The notes: a model not told the origin generated them from the letters alone. Positions 40,601-52,975 are shown, numbered from the stretch's first letter. The stretch is DNA of 64,000 nt from Suillus spraguei (GCA_016800925.1 JABCPU010000067.1:62001-126000), one strand, 5' to 3'. A program made the numbers and translations.

Positions 40601-43600
40601 TTGGTACATGATGCTAATGTTTTCACATCACCATTTAGAAATATAGAACAGATGACGCCAGAACGTGATCGTCGATCACAGCGTGAACTTGATAGACTTA
40701 ATAGACTTCAGATGACTTCCCCTAGCAGGTGCAATCGTCATCATGCTATCCATACCAATCAGAACAGACCCGCTGCTCCTGTACAGCCAAATTTCATGCC
40801 AGCTGCGCCTGTTATGCAGCCTCCTTACTTTGCACATCAACCGCTGCCAGTTGCGCAATATTCTGGCTTGCCTCAAAATGCAATTGAACATGTGTTGCAT
40901 GCTCATCGTCCTCCTATTGATTATAATGCACATTTGAATGACCAGACAAATGCTGCTCACAACAACAGACATCATCAGCATAATGTTCGTCGACAGCAGG
41001 ACAGACAGGAGATAAGACAGCAGGCGCAAGCAGAGCTCATGGCAGCACAGATACAGCCTCCGCATATACCTCATATTCCTAATGAACCTGTTCAACCTGT
41101 TCAGCCTATTCAACCCACACCTCCTGTTCAGCCTGTTCAACCTGCACCTCCTGTGCCTCCTGTGTATGGTCCTATTCATTATGAGGGTGCAGTTGGTCCT
41201 CACAACTTTGATAATCCCCTCCAATACTTTGCACATCCTGTACAACCTGTACCTGCACCACCTGAACCTGATAATCATGACCAGTTCAATGTCCAGTTTC
41301 GGCAGCAGCTTGAGGCAGAGCGCATTAGAAATGACTTGCTTGAAAGACAAGCACAGAATGAATTTCTTCACCAGCAGCAGCAGATTCAGCATCAGTTGCA
41401 GCAGCAAGAAGCTGAGCATCTCTGTAGACAGGCCCAAAATGATCTGGCAGCCTTTCACTTGATGCAGCAGCAAGCTGCACAGGGAAATGGAAACCATGCT
41501 TTGCATCAGCAGCAAATAGCTGAGATAATTGCTAGACATGCTGAGAATGCTCACCGTGAACAGCCGCAAGAAGCTGAATTGATGAATCGACAGCACTGAG
41601 GCCCTCAGAACTTTGATGATCCCCACATGCCTAATCCTATGCCACCCAGAAATAATGTGCTTCATGTACCAGCACAGGAGGCATTTCAAAGACAGCAGAT
41701 CCAATGGCATTGTGCCAGCAAGAAGCCAGGAGGATCAATAGAGAGGCTGAGAGAATCATCAACAGAGAGGCTGAGGAGGCTCTTCACCAACAGCAGCAGC
41801 AAGTTCAGCAACAGCAGATGCAGCAGCAGATGCAACAGCAAATGCAGCAGCAAGAAGCTGGGCAGGTCAATATACAGAGTCAGCATGCTCTGGAACAGGA
41901 GCAGCAGGAACAGGAGCAGCACGATAGGCAGGATTGGGATCGTCTACAAGCAAGCCAACAAGAAGAAGCACATCACAACCGTGAGGAGCAGAGAGTTCAT
42001 GAGTGGCAGGAGCGTCTTGAGGAGGCACTACATGAATATATAATGATCCATTATCTGAGTGGCAACATGCAGAAGATGAGGAGAGAAGAAGAACCCAGCA
42101 AGAAGAACAACGCCAAGAGCATGAAGCAGAGGATGACCAGCGTATCAATCAGGTCATTCCTGTTCCTGATGGAGCCCGAGCATATACGGAACCAATAAAC
42201 CATCACACTCTTGGTCCTCTTAATGTAGAGTGCCCCAAATGTCATGCACTTCACTTTGCATGCAAAAGACTATCTATCTCCTCTTTACGAAATCCTCGCT
42301 TTGGTATGTGCTGCTTGCAGGGCCAAGTCAGCCTTCCTCCATTTCCAGCATGGCCACCTGAGCTAGAGCGGGCCTATGCGGACAGAACATTTGTGTCCAA
42401 AATTTGCCAGTACAATAGTGCTCTTGCATTTACCTCTGTTGGTGTCAATATCGAGGATCGTGCTCTTCAAGGATCTGGCCCAAATTCTTTTCATATTCAT
42501 GGTTCTCCTCACCATCTCATGGGCAGTCTTTTACCTTCAGAAGGTGTCCAGCCTTCATACGCTCAACTTTATATATATGACTCTGAAGAAGCCACCAACA
42601 TACGCACCACCCGCCCTGGAAATGAAGGCCTCAATCCTCGGATTCTCAGAGATCTGCATGATATGTTGCATCGCAACCACCCATATGCCGCTGTGTATAA
42701 GCAGGCATATCAAGTCATGCGAGAGAAGCCTCCAGAGGAGCAGACAGACCTTTCTATGCTTATTCATTTCCAGCCAGGCACAGATGGTCGAAGATATAAT
42801 CTTCCCACTGCCAATGATATTGCTGGAATTCTTCCTGGAGATGGATCCGAGGAGGTGCATCATGTACGCGACATCATCATATATTTTCAAGGCGGTCCGC
42901 TTCGGCGCATAAGTCAACTTAGCCATGCATATGCCTGTCTTCATTATGTCGCTCTCTTTCCTAAGGGAGAGGATGGCTGGGACCTCTACATTGATATGAT
43001 CGTTCCTGTGGGTGGGCGTGCACATGCAAAAAAGTGACTCAGCTGCTGTATTACGCCTTTCAACTTCATCCCTGCCCCCCTCGCCTGGATCACAATAACA
43101 TCTTTTGTGGTGGAAGGCTGTTCCAGCAGTATGTGGTTGATGCTTGGGCATCAATCGAGCAGAGCAGACTCAACTGGATAAGAAACAATCAGAAGAAGCT
43201 CAGGGCTGACTGTTACCAAGGGCTGACAGATAATGTTTTCAATGATGGAGTGGGCAATTTAGCTGAGACAGGTCGTTCCATAATCCTTCCCTCCTCTCAT
43301 AATGGAAGCCCTCAGTATATGCAGCAGCTGCTGCAGGACTCCCTGGCCATCTGCTGTGCCTGCAAGAAGCCTGATCTTTTCCTGACAATGACTGCCAATG
43401 GAAGCTGGCCTGAGATTACTGAGAATCTCCTTCCAGGTAAAGAGACATATTTGATGCATTATTATGACATGATCCTGACGAGTTTTCTTATGTAGGTCAG
43501 AGTGCTGTGGACCATCCAGACTTGGTTGCTCGCGTATTTTACCAGAAGCAGAAGGCTCTCTTGAAGAAGGTTTGCGATGGCTACTACAGCAAGGTTGCGG

Positions 43601-46122
43601 GATTGGTGTACACCATTGAATATCAGAAGCGTGGCCTGCCTCACATGCACCTTCTCATCTTCCTGGATCCAGATCACAAGATTCACACTGTGGAACAGAT
43701 CGACTCCTTCATCTCTGCCCAAATCCCTGACAGAAATGTCCATCCACAACTCTATGAGGCCATACAAAAATACATGCTCCATGGCCCCTGCACTATGCAG
43801 CATTGCTTGGAGAATGGAAAGTGCAAGAAGCATTATCCAAAGTCTTTCACTCCCCAGACATTGATGAAGGAGGACGGCTATCCAGAGTATGCCAGGCCAG
43901 ACAATGGTCGCACCATCCAAAAAAATGATGACATCTTCACCAACAAATATGTCATTCCCCACCCCCGCAACTGCTGGTAGAATTCAACTGCCACATCAAT
44001 CTCGAAGTCTGTGCTTCTATCAAGTTGGTCAAATACATCCACAAGTACATCTACAAGGGAAATGACCGTGCCACATTGGAGATGACAGGACCAGTGGATG
44101 AGGTCAAAACCTATCTTGACTCCAGATACATCATCTCCACTGAGGCCGCATGGCACATCTTTGAGTTTGGAATGCACCTTGAATGGCCCTCTGTCTATCG
44201 CTTGCCGGTCCACCTCCCAGATGAACACATGGTGTTTTATGATCCTGAGGATAATGCACAGGATGTTCTTGAGCGTGCAGCAACCAAGGAGACTTGCCTC
44301 ACTGGATGGTTCATGTTACGAACTGGGGTGGTGTCACCAGCGACAGTGAAAAGACACAGACGGTCTGCTGGGAAGTTCTACAATGTCCTTCAAAAGGACA
44401 AGGTGAAAGTACAAGGAACGCGTTCCAAGTACGATCAAGGGTTCGGCCTCAAAGACAAGTCTAAGAGGTTCTACAAGAATAGAGACTAAGACTAAGGAGT
44501 GCTTAGACTTAGAGACAATTCAAGACGACTTAGGTTGGAGACCTAAGCGAAGGATATTCCAGGTAAAACCCAGTAAGATTAAAGTAAAGATACAAGTGTA
44601 ATACAATGTGCTTAAATAGGTCAATATGTGCACACGGACCAAGAGAGACGTGGGAACATAAATGCATATCCAAAGGAGGAAGGCAACTATAGTACAGATG
44701 TGTTGAGCATATGAGTCGGAGTCACATTATGTAATATGCAAATAAAGAGGACAAAGAGAAAATGAATAGGGGCACGTACAACTGTAACAGTTCAAGGCTA
44801 ACTCCAATAATGTCTTGGTGGCGGCTGGAGCCCATGACCACCTCTACCAGGACTTCCCCTCAAGATTCATATGGAACAAGATGGCGTGGAAGATACGCCA
44901 ACATGGAATAGCGATTGGAAGGATGTACTCTGCTGCACCCGGCTCCAGAGAGCGCTTCTACCTGAGATTGCTTTTGACTGTAGTAAAAGGTATGATCCTG
45001 ATGTCAATTTTTATCAATAAAACTTACCATGTCTTCAAGGGGCCACCTCCTATGAGAACCTTCAGACAGTTGACGGTGTTTTATGCGACACTTTCAAGGA
45101 GGCATGTCGGCACAGGGGTCTGCTTCTTCAGACAGACCCTGCCGGTGGTGCCTCATGGATCCAGGGAGCAGATAGTGGGCACTACATTTTGCAGATCTCG
45201 CATCTGGCCAAGGCTTCACATCTTCCACCTAAAGACAAATATGCGGCTTGGCCAAGACCCCGCCTCTGATGAATTTGCAAAGTGGCTTCTTGAGATTGGA
45301 GCTGGGAAGGGCACACATGCAGATGGAATGGTCGCCCTTCCAATTCATATGCGCTGCCCTGACAATGATATCTGCTCTCTCATCAATGCCCTATACTCTC
45401 CTATTCTGCTCCCTGGGCATCCTCCTGTGAATGATTCCTTCTTCCTGGAATGTACCATCCTCTCTGCAAAGAACACTGATGTGGATGAAATCAATGCCAA
45501 CATTCTTGAATCATTCCCTGGAGATAAAGCAGTCTTCACCAGCACAGACTCAATCACTGAGAAGGACTACAACTACATCCCACCAGAGTACCTTCATACT
45601 CTCACGCCATCAGGGTTCCCTTTGCACAAATTGGAACTCAAAGTGGGTGTTCCTCTCATGTCGTTGCGCAACTTGGACCCCACCAATGGCCTCTATAACA
45701 GAACTAGGATGATCCTCCTGTCTTGGACCACGTGTGTCCTCAGGTGTTGTTTTCTTAGAGATGGAGTTGATGAAGCTCATCAAGACGATCAGAACACTGT
45801 CCTAATCCCCCACATGACGCTGGATGCCACGTCTGAAGACAACCCTATCCCTTTCAAGTGTCGCCAATTCCCCGTTTGTCTTGCATTTGCTATGACAATC
45901 AACAAGGCTCAAGGTCAAAGTGTGAAGTGGATTGGGCTGGATTTGCGGACTCCCGTGTTCAGTCATGGACAGCTGTATGTGGCTTTGTCTCGCTGCACTC
46001 ACCCAGAGAGAGTGCATGCCATCTTTTTGGAGCATGAAGAAGGGTCAAAGACAACCAATGTGGTGTATACAGAAGTGCTGAGAGGACTTAGAGATAGAGA
46101 TGATATGGAGGCTGAGGATTGA
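40601..46122 (+). pseudogene. Helitron replication initiator/helicase (RepHel), disrupted
   Basis: A Gln/Pro-rich N-terminal region (40.6-42.2 kb, with a stop at about 41597 and frame changes) leads into the Rep region: CPKCHALHFACKR, then FGMCCLQGQVSLPPFP, and NNIFCGGRLFQQYVVDAWAS. Next are TMTANGSWPEI, the HUH box GLPHMHLLIF and the two-tyrosine box VKYIHKYIYKG. Single-base frameshifts occur in an A-run near 43027 and near 43970. The reading frame is cut by a solo LTR at 44314-44789 between CLTGWF and KANSNNVLVAAGAHD. The PIF1-like helicase keeps its C-terminal motifs (AFAMTINKAQGQS, GQLYVALSRCTHPERVHAIF). Between CRHRGLL and LKTNMRLGQDP the segment with Walker A and B is missing, an internal deletion. 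It cannot be active. Confidence 0.85.
44314..44789. mobile_element. Solo LTR, family C (476 bp)
   Basis: It begins TGTTACGAACTGG and ends ACTGTAACA, giving short inverted ends TGTTAC/GTAACA. Perfect GTTCA duplications flank it (44309-44313, 44790-44794), and removing it with one duplicate rejoins the Helitron protein in frame. It carries CAAATAAAG near its end. Its ends resemble those of family B, but the body differs. Confidence 0.9.
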
Positions 46123-46295
46123 TTGATGTATATTGATGTACTTTTATATAGAGGACCGAGTGATGTGATGTATAGTGCACTTTTAGATGGTGCAGTAGAT
46201 TTTAGTTTTAGTTTTCTTGAAATGCTGCTCAAAATGTACATGTCTGTTTTAAAATCCACTATGATTGCGAATAAGTTAAGGTGCACGAAGTAGTG

Positions 46296-46552
46296 ATTAT
46301 TAGGATGAAGCCAAGGCCAGAAAGCCAAAAAGAGTGTGAAGCACTCTTTTTGGCTTTCTGTGCCTTGGGCAAAAGTGAAATATTGGGATGAAGCCAAGGC
46401 CAGGAAGGCAAAAAGAGTGCGAAGCACTCTTTTTGCCTTTCTGTGCCTTGGGCAAACAGAATTATTAGGATGAAGCCTTGGCCAGGGAGCAAAAGGAGTG
46501 CGAAGCACTCCTTTTGCTTCCTGTGCCGAAGGCACAACGGGTGGTGGACTCG
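46296..46552 (+). repeat. Three tandem hairpin modules at the Helitron 3' side
   Basis: Each module starts with ATTAGGATGAAGCC or a close form and folds into a long hairpin around AAAAAGAGTG-(t/c)GAAG-CACTCTTTTT. The first two have stems near 27 bp including GCCAAGGC..CAGAAAGCC and its complement GGCTTTCTGTGCCTTGGGC. The third has an AAAAGGAGTGC stem and a shorter outer stem. It ends with GTGCCGAAGGCACAACGGG and TGGTGGACTC. A shortened copy lies at 29805-29915 and a diverged half near 28115-28165. Confidence 0.75.
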
Positions 46553-47511
46553 TTGCATGATGAACGGAGGCCGGTGGCGAGACTAGTCACTCGGTAATGA
46601 AAACCAAACCTGTCGGAACAAGCTGGCATGGCACGTCCATCAAAAAGTCTCCGTAAGTTTGAAATGTGCCAACTGTCGTAAATCACATGTCTCGTCTCTT
46701 GTTCCATGTGGTCTACATACCCAGGCTGTACCTGCAGCTCAGAAGAGCAACTGGACATCCTTTTTGAAGTTGGCAGTGACCATCATTCTTGTCTCATCCT
46801 TCAAGTCTTGAATCAGCAATATTTGTGACGCCCCTTGGGCTGGCTGGCTTTACAAGCGATCTGTTAGTATAGTGTGGACGATTGGGCGATGACATTGATC
46901 GGACGTCTGATGGATACCCGCATGAGATTTGGAGTGTTCTGGTACTTCTCCATTGTAGTAGATATCGCGGGAATGAACTTGACCGATTCATGCTTTCGCC
47001 TTAGTTATTTGTGTGAGCGACAGAACGATCAGTTTTACGTCTATAATCACTCTGCCACCCAAAGGCGATGGCGTCAACAACGACATGCACAAGCGCCCGC
47101 TCATTCAACTCTGTCGTCAGGCACCTATACTTGGGTGTTCGCCAACGTTCATTGGCCACATCGACGTGATCAAGCCTCTTCCTCTCCAACAAAGGCACGT
47201 ACTTTGCAGCGCGTTGTACGTCCCTGCACCAAGTGGGATACTAAGAACAGGTTCGCGGTCAAAGTTGAGGAAGCGTGTGAGATGGTGGAGAATGCTATTG
47301 GGTGGCAGCTGTGAGGAAGTATTCGTCTAGGGTGGTATGAATGAGGGAGCGTTGATGGATGGAATGGAGTTGGTAATAGAGGTCTGAGCTAATGCCGCTC
47401 TGTATCATTTTCGTCCGTTTGCCATGTGACATCCGAGTCTGCATATGTACAGTCCCAGAGCATGAGAGGGAAGGCGTCTGCTATCTGATACTCGGGTTTA
47501 CGATCCAACAG
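46553..47511. other. Unresolved region, possible gene remnant
   Basis: Two overlapping plus frames (46874-47314, 146 codons; 47013-47330, 105 codons) look partly coding (KVEEACEMVENAIGWQL; FIGHIDVIKPLPLQQ) but no family is recognised and no consistent exon chain was found. Confidence 0.3.
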
Positions 47512-48440
47512 TTACAACTGAGTCTCGGGTAATGAATTTGGTTCTGGAGGAAAGACGTTCATGAGAGCTGAAACGACGGACGGCTGTTCTAGTCCTGTTC
47601 CGACGAGGAAAAGGACAGCCATGATATGTCGAACTTGATGATATAGAAAAGCTGATCCTACGAGATCGAACACGTACACTCGTTTATTACCATCATACTC
47701 TGGAGAAACTGGACTTATCTGTGCGCGCATGACACAGCGGTGGAAGTTGGTGATCTGTTTTCCTGGATCTAGCTTCCACAAATTTCGAAAGTCGTTGCTC
47801 GCCGAATAGACGGTTTGCAGCTGATTGCATTAGGGATATGTCGAGTCCGTGAGAGGTGAAGTATTTGTAGTGTCTGTGTTTGCAGTTGAAACGGGCGGAG
47901 AAATTGGGGGAGATGGGAGACCAAGCTAGGACACGGATTGTCGGGGGGAGCATTCGATTCAAGATGGATACGTAGCGGAGCTCGCGATTCGTAGAAGGTA
48001 GGTGTGAGGTGTTTTGGGAAGCATCCTCCATGGATGAGTCCACCTCGGACGATGATACTTTGGATGAAGTTTCGGTAGGGAGACCACTTCGAAGCCATAA
48101 CGAAACTACCTGAACAGCAGCGCTCACTCCTCGATCTGTCCTTCCACATTTCTCTCCCATCCACAGCTATCCAAGCTGCCAGATTCGTCGACGAGCTGAG
48201 CCTTTACGAAGGCTTTAAACAAGACATCCTCGACGGTTGGAAGAGGCGTCGGACTATTTTGATATGCCAGCCCATTGTACTCCCAACCCGAGTAACAAAA
48301 TTTGAGAGCGATTTTGCGCTTCGGGTAGGATGAAAAATGGAATGGTTCATTAGATGTGTGGCTTGGCGTGCTTGTGCACCTCCAGCGCTCTGATACGCGC
48401 AATCAGCTCGTCCTCTGATCAGGTCGTAGTTTGGCGTCAT
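47512..48440 (-). pseudogene. tRNA pseudouridine(38/39) synthase, PUS3/DEG1-like, with several frameshifts
   Basis: PUS3 (yeast Deg1, TruA family) makes pseudouridine 38/39 in tRNA anticodon arms. All family blocks are present on the minus strand: DELIARIRALEVHKHAKPHI, then YPKRKIALKFCYSGWEYNGL, then CGRTDRGVSA with the catalytic Asp. SARFNCKHRHYKYFTSHGLD, DFRNLWKLDPGKQITNFHRC and VGSAFLYHQVRHIMAVLFLV follow. They are in different frames with no plausible introns between. There are shifts near 48420 and 48350, a 2-nt excess before the CGRTDRG block (near 48150), and one extra A before DFRNLW (near 47797). At least four indels in 0.9 kb point to a pseudogene. Base-calling errors cannot be excluded from sequence alone. 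The tRNA modification is important, so an intact copy elsewhere is expected. Confidence 0.8.
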
Positions 48441-49029
48441 GATGCGGGGATGTGTCTTGGAGGTTGGAAAACGGTAGGTGAGTCCGAACCTTCCAAAGCG
48501 CATCCTCATGCTAGGTCGAGGATACTGACGCGGAATTTCATAATGCGGCAGAATCGTGCCGGGAATTGAACGTGTGTCCGCTAAGAGTTGTCCCAGATAT
48601 AAAAAAGAATAAGACAAACTAACACTGCCCTATATAGTCTATCGATGTATAAAATGGACACAAAAAATACAAACTGCAACATTACAGCGCAGCAAAGAGC
48701 ATAAGAGCATAAAAAAATTTATGTTTCGTTCAACGGCGTGGCTGATTTTGTGTATTGTCAATGCATCGTCAGTACGACGTGGATATAGCTCCTCTGTTAA
48801 AAAGAAAGATCAAAGAATGTCCTTTTTAAAGAGCAAAGCAAGTATCTCTCACGAGAGGGGTACCAGAGATCCAGCATCGGAACCAGCATAAACGCAGTCC
48901 ATCTTCACATCAGGGAGCGGATGATCGCTCGTCCCTTGTGTAAAAGTGTCAAAACATTAGCATCGTGAGCACATAAGTACCCTACCAGCATGACAGTACG
49001 GGATTCCATCCTTGTGCCCTCACCACATC
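48441..49029. other. Intergenic, nothing recognised
   Basis: No coding exon or repeat noticed. Confidence 0.4.
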
Positions 49030-49762
49030 ACAGGCGACCACTCGTCCACAAGGTTAGCGAGCGTCTGGACCTGGCAGTATGCGGCAGGCTGGGAGCCGCG
49101 CGGTCGGCGCAGCGCGACGAAAGTGAAGAAAAAAGCAAATATAAAGAGCGCTATGACTAAGTTCTAGATCTGCACGAGGGTGCAAGGATATCGTAGGAGT
49201 TTTGCATAGGCAATAAGTGCGAACCTGGGCAACGAACATGTATACTTCCAACCATAAGTTCCCCGTCAAAAAAATGGTGAATGAAAGCCCAAGCATCCAA
49301 TCTGTGATAATCGAAGATGATGGTAAATAACACCGATAAAAATACTAGACGGGAATGACTCACGCAGGAAAGGCTTCATGACAAAAAGCATGAGACAAAT
49401 CAGATGAGTGAAAATCGTTTTCACCGGGTTTGTTGCCTTATGTGATGATTAAGTTGAGTGCCAGAGTCAATATATCCTTCCGCAGGGCCAACTGAGCGCC
49501 GTTCTCCGAGTCAGAATTGACCAGGTTTGCCACGGCGATGAATCCGTGTTTGGCTGAAGTGAGTGCCTGTAACGATGCACAAGCAGCCGAAGATACTTGG
49601 GCATACCACTCCGACAAGGGCATATCTGCGACCCGTCAGACTGCGGTCGTAGAAATCGGTTCTAGGATCAGTGGTGAGTTTCGCATCAGATATTATCGAG
49701 TCAAAGTCCTGGTGATATTGGAGTGCATCATATGCAAGAAAACTAGGTGGAGAAGCCGCCAT
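49030..49762 (-). CDS. Possible membrane-protein gene, exon structure unclear
   Basis: The minus-strand start at 49762 (MAASPPSFLAYDALQYHQDF) is followed, with an unresolved phase change near 49630, by MPLSEWYAQVSSAACASLQA and GAQLALRKDILTLALNLIIT. A further segment HLICLMLFVMKPFL, a GTGAGT donor, and the exon MLGLSFTIFLTGNLWLEVYM suggest two membrane helices. No family is recognised. It may be a degraded gene. Confidence 0.35.
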
Positions 49763-50798
49763 GGGGGCAGAGACACGCAGGCCAACCTGAGCGCATTATG
49801 GACACGCAAATTAAATATATTTCACTTATGACCATATTAATAGCCTCTGGTGCATATGACACCGTGATGGAAAAGCAATCATGCGTACGCGCCAGATACA
49901 TACACCCACATCAGGAAGAGAACAGTCAAACTCATCTTCGATTGGACTGCGCGTCTAAACGGTCGGCTGGAACGGTGGTCTGACCGTGGACATCCTCACG
50001 TGAGGGCATTCGCGAGTTCAGAGATGTAGACAGGGCAGGGGCCCTTTAGACTACTTAGTACCATGTATAAAACCGAACTTTCCAAAGCGCATACTCAGGC
50101 TAGATGCTGACACATTCGCCGTTAGCTTACGGCAGCTTCCGAATATGTCTCTGAACTTGAACCTGAATCAGTTACATCTCTTGGATAACTTATCTTCCAC
50201 TGCCCAACGTGCGAAGCTGAACCAATCGCCATGTGGTATAGTAGTGACGCAAACACTTCTTCACCTTTTAGGTCACTGATCAACCTGCGCAAGGGACTCA
50301 GCCGAATAGGCCTAGGTAAGATGCGGCTCGGTGCATGTACAAATTCAGCTTGCTTTACCACACTAGTGACCACACTGACGCCATTAGTCTTGTCTGATAA
50401 TGAACAGTAAGTAAAGTGACGTTATTAATGTGATTGCATACTACTACTATTCCGAAGATGGCTTGAGCCTGAGGTTCCGAGTCGGGGTAGAGTAACTGAG
50501 TAAGTACTAGTCTTTTTCTGAACTTTAACTTGAACGTTCTGTTCTAGTAAGACAATATTGTGCTCGGTCGAGTCCCTCAGATAAGTAAATTTAATTTTAG
50601 GTAAGTCGCTTTTGTCACAATCAATTGTCTAGACCCTGATGGAAGATTCAAAGCGAGGCTCAACATGATGGGTCAATTAATTTAGCGTCTCCAAGAATCA
50701 CGCTTGAATTCAACTAGCCCTTCGAAGCCAACCTTTTTTTTTCATTATGATGACTTCGACGAAATTTTTGGGTTCGGCTCTTGTTCACGACTTTCAGC
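49763..50798. other. Intergenic, nothing recognised
   Basis: Only short frames without support. This includes the promoter region of the plus-strand membrane protein. Confidence 0.4.
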
Positions 50799-52975
50799 AT
50801 GACTGCCCTCGATCTGCATAATGCGCTTTTCGCATCAGACAAACGACTCCCTAATGCTATGTCTACGCCCACCCCCATGACATCTACACGTATCCTTTCA
50901 CTCACGACAGTCCAAGAACAATCGCACGACCCAACCTACGACTCTCCCACTTACCTCGACCTACTCTCACGCCAACCACTCCACCCAGACGGTCCACGAT
51001 ACTGGGACCTCGGTCTTGACCTCACAGGAGATCCAATGACGGCAGCAGAATGTAAAAGCATCGAAGACCGGTGCATGAAAGAAAAACTGCGTCGCTTAAA
51101 ATGGGTATGCAGGATTTTTGAAGTTGTTTTTGGTATACCCCGTCCTTTATCTGTGCGTTTCAATGTTGATGGCCTTTTGATTCAACAGGTGTGTGGGCTA
51201 TATACTGCACGATCCGCTATTCTCTTGCATTTCAAACGGCTTTTACGAGTGATTTACACATACACACGCTTGCGCTTGTGCTGTGCATTGTTTCTGGGAT
51301 TAGTGTCGCGGGAGTGGTGGTGACGCTATTTATCCCGCTGCTTCCTAAAGATGGAGATGGATTCGTTCGTTATGTGAGGATGGTCTTAAGAGGGTGTTTT
51401 GTTGTGTTGATATTTGCGGCGGCGATCGTGAATCTTGTGTTTGTTTTAGTGTGGAGGCCTGTGGGTAGATGTGGGTGGGATATGGATATTTCGTGGTCAG
51501 CGACGGTTGCGATCGCTGGGCACTCAACAGCGAGCCGATGTCGTACTGTGAGTCTTGCAGCTTGGACGATCATTGGGTCCTTAAGGGTCATTACAACGTT
51601 GATCATGATCGTGAGTCTCGTTTTCGAGTTTTGATGATGTTTCTGATCGGCGAGCGTTCTTTTCATGCAGCTGTTGTACCTTTACTTCCTTAGAGCGTAT
51701 TCCAAAACGAGACATCCTTCGAGATATACCAAGGAGATGTACTACCCTCCATTGATGGTCTCGGAGGATGTTGTAAACTCGCCTGTATACACTATCGACT
51801 CACCTGTATACTCTCTCGACCAGTCACCATCAAGAACGCACTTCAAAAACCTAATACAGACTCAAGCTGCACTAGGAAGGTCTAACTCGACGTTAGCGCT
51901 CACTAATTCAAGCCTCACCCTTGCGCCTTCCATCACCCATTCTCCCTCCCACTCCCACTCCCACTCCCAAAGCACCCAAGTCTCTCACGCGCAATCCTCC
52001 AACCCCACTTCTAACCTATGGCGAAATTGGACAAATCTGCGGCTATCAATAAAAGAACATCAAAGGCACAATAGTCTTTCCGAGGCACCCACACCCCGCA
52101 CGCTCCGCCGGAAGAACCGCACTACGATCTCGAGTGAACATATCTTGCTGAATGCGAACCCATTACCCGGTGCCTGGGAGGAGTGCACAGAAGGGAATGT
52201 CGCCGGTGCTGGTCTTGGTCCTGGTGCCTCGTCGCAGGTTGTTTCAAAGTCAGACCACTCCACGGATGTCACTGAAAGTCAGGGTGTGTGTCCAATGGGA
52301 GGCCGTAGGATCAGGACTGATGCTGTTTCTGTGAATCCGCCGGCAATGGACTCGGGGACAGGCGGCCGTGACTCTGATTCTAACTCTGTCTATTCTTACG
52401 GATATGGAGCCTCAGAACCAGCGTACCCCTATCTAGAAATCTACAACCCTGCGCCGCCGGCTAATGCTAACGCTAATACCACCCTTACTCAAGAACCCCG
52501 ATCGTCCGCGGCAGTCATAGCGCGGGCGGACACCGTCGAGTCTGGAACATCGCTAACCACCGTGGAATCAGGTGACGACGAAGAAGACGAACTGATACCC
52601 ATAATGGGCGGTTTTGTACGGCGAATGGCCACCATCGAGTCCTTCGGGTCTCGAGAAGCTGCGCTGTCGATGGCTCGCTCGCGCTTCTCGAGGGCTTCAG
52701 TTTCAGGGACGTATGCACCTACATCTCCGCGTTCGTCTATTGAGTGGACGCCGTCTATGACGTCTACGTTGAGTAAGAGCAACTCGCTTGGGACTGCTTC
52801 TGCTTACTTCTCCGTGTCGAGTGATTTGGGGATGGGGACGGGTGGTTCTGGATCTGGTGTCGGGGTCAATGAGCGAGGCGAGTTGGAGGCGAAGATGACG
52901 ACCAATCAGCCTTCGTACAGTCGATATCACTATACCCGAGAAACTAACCGCACTACACTATCAGTGCCATATTAG
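50799..52975 (+). CDS. Membrane protein with about four helices and a long Ser/Thr-rich tail
   Basis: Exon 1 (MTALDLHNALFASDKRLPNA; an internal ATG at MSTPTPMTS is an alternative start) ends EKLRRLKW. An intron of about 80 bp leads to exon 2 with hydrophobic helices around VWAIYCTIRYSLAFQTAF, TLALVLCIVSGISVAGVVVT, GCFVVLIFAAAIVNLVFVLV and AAWTIIGSLRVITTLIMI. A second intron ends at 51670, and exon 3 begins LLYLYFLRAYSKTRHPSRYT. The remaining 420 residues are hydrophilic and low in complexity, with His-Ser repeats (SPSHSHSHSQS) and Ser-rich stretches, and end TTLSVPY. The product is about 680 residues. A plasma-membrane protein with a phosphorylatable cytosolic tail is likely (inference). I do not recognise the family. 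Confidence 0.75.

Larger units (their letters stand above)
39842..46552 (+). mobile_element. Decayed Helitron (about 6.7 kb, with nested solo LTR)
   Basis: The left end is placed at TCTAAGAAG (39842), preceded by A, because it resembles the segment at 27893 and Helitrons start with TC. Inside lies a RepHel gene (40601-46122). The right side carries three hairpin modules (46296-46552) and a boundary after GGTGGTGGACTC shared with 29915. The classical CTRR end was not found, so the right end is provisional. Confidence 0.55.

Noticed and set aside
40676..41710. 344-codon minus-strand frame opposite the Helitron N-terminal region
   Set aside because: It is Leu/Arg-rich and antisense to a Gln/Pro-rich repeat-like coding region; no start context or homologue.
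46874..47330. A host enzyme gene in the region after the Helitron
   Set aside because: Some stretches look coding but two frames alternate without usable splice sites and no family signature could be recognised, so only an unresolved region is reported.
52489..52930. Minus-strand frames under the long tail of the membrane protein
   Set aside because: They lie antisense to a well-supported exon and have low-complexity Arg/Ser/Pro composition.
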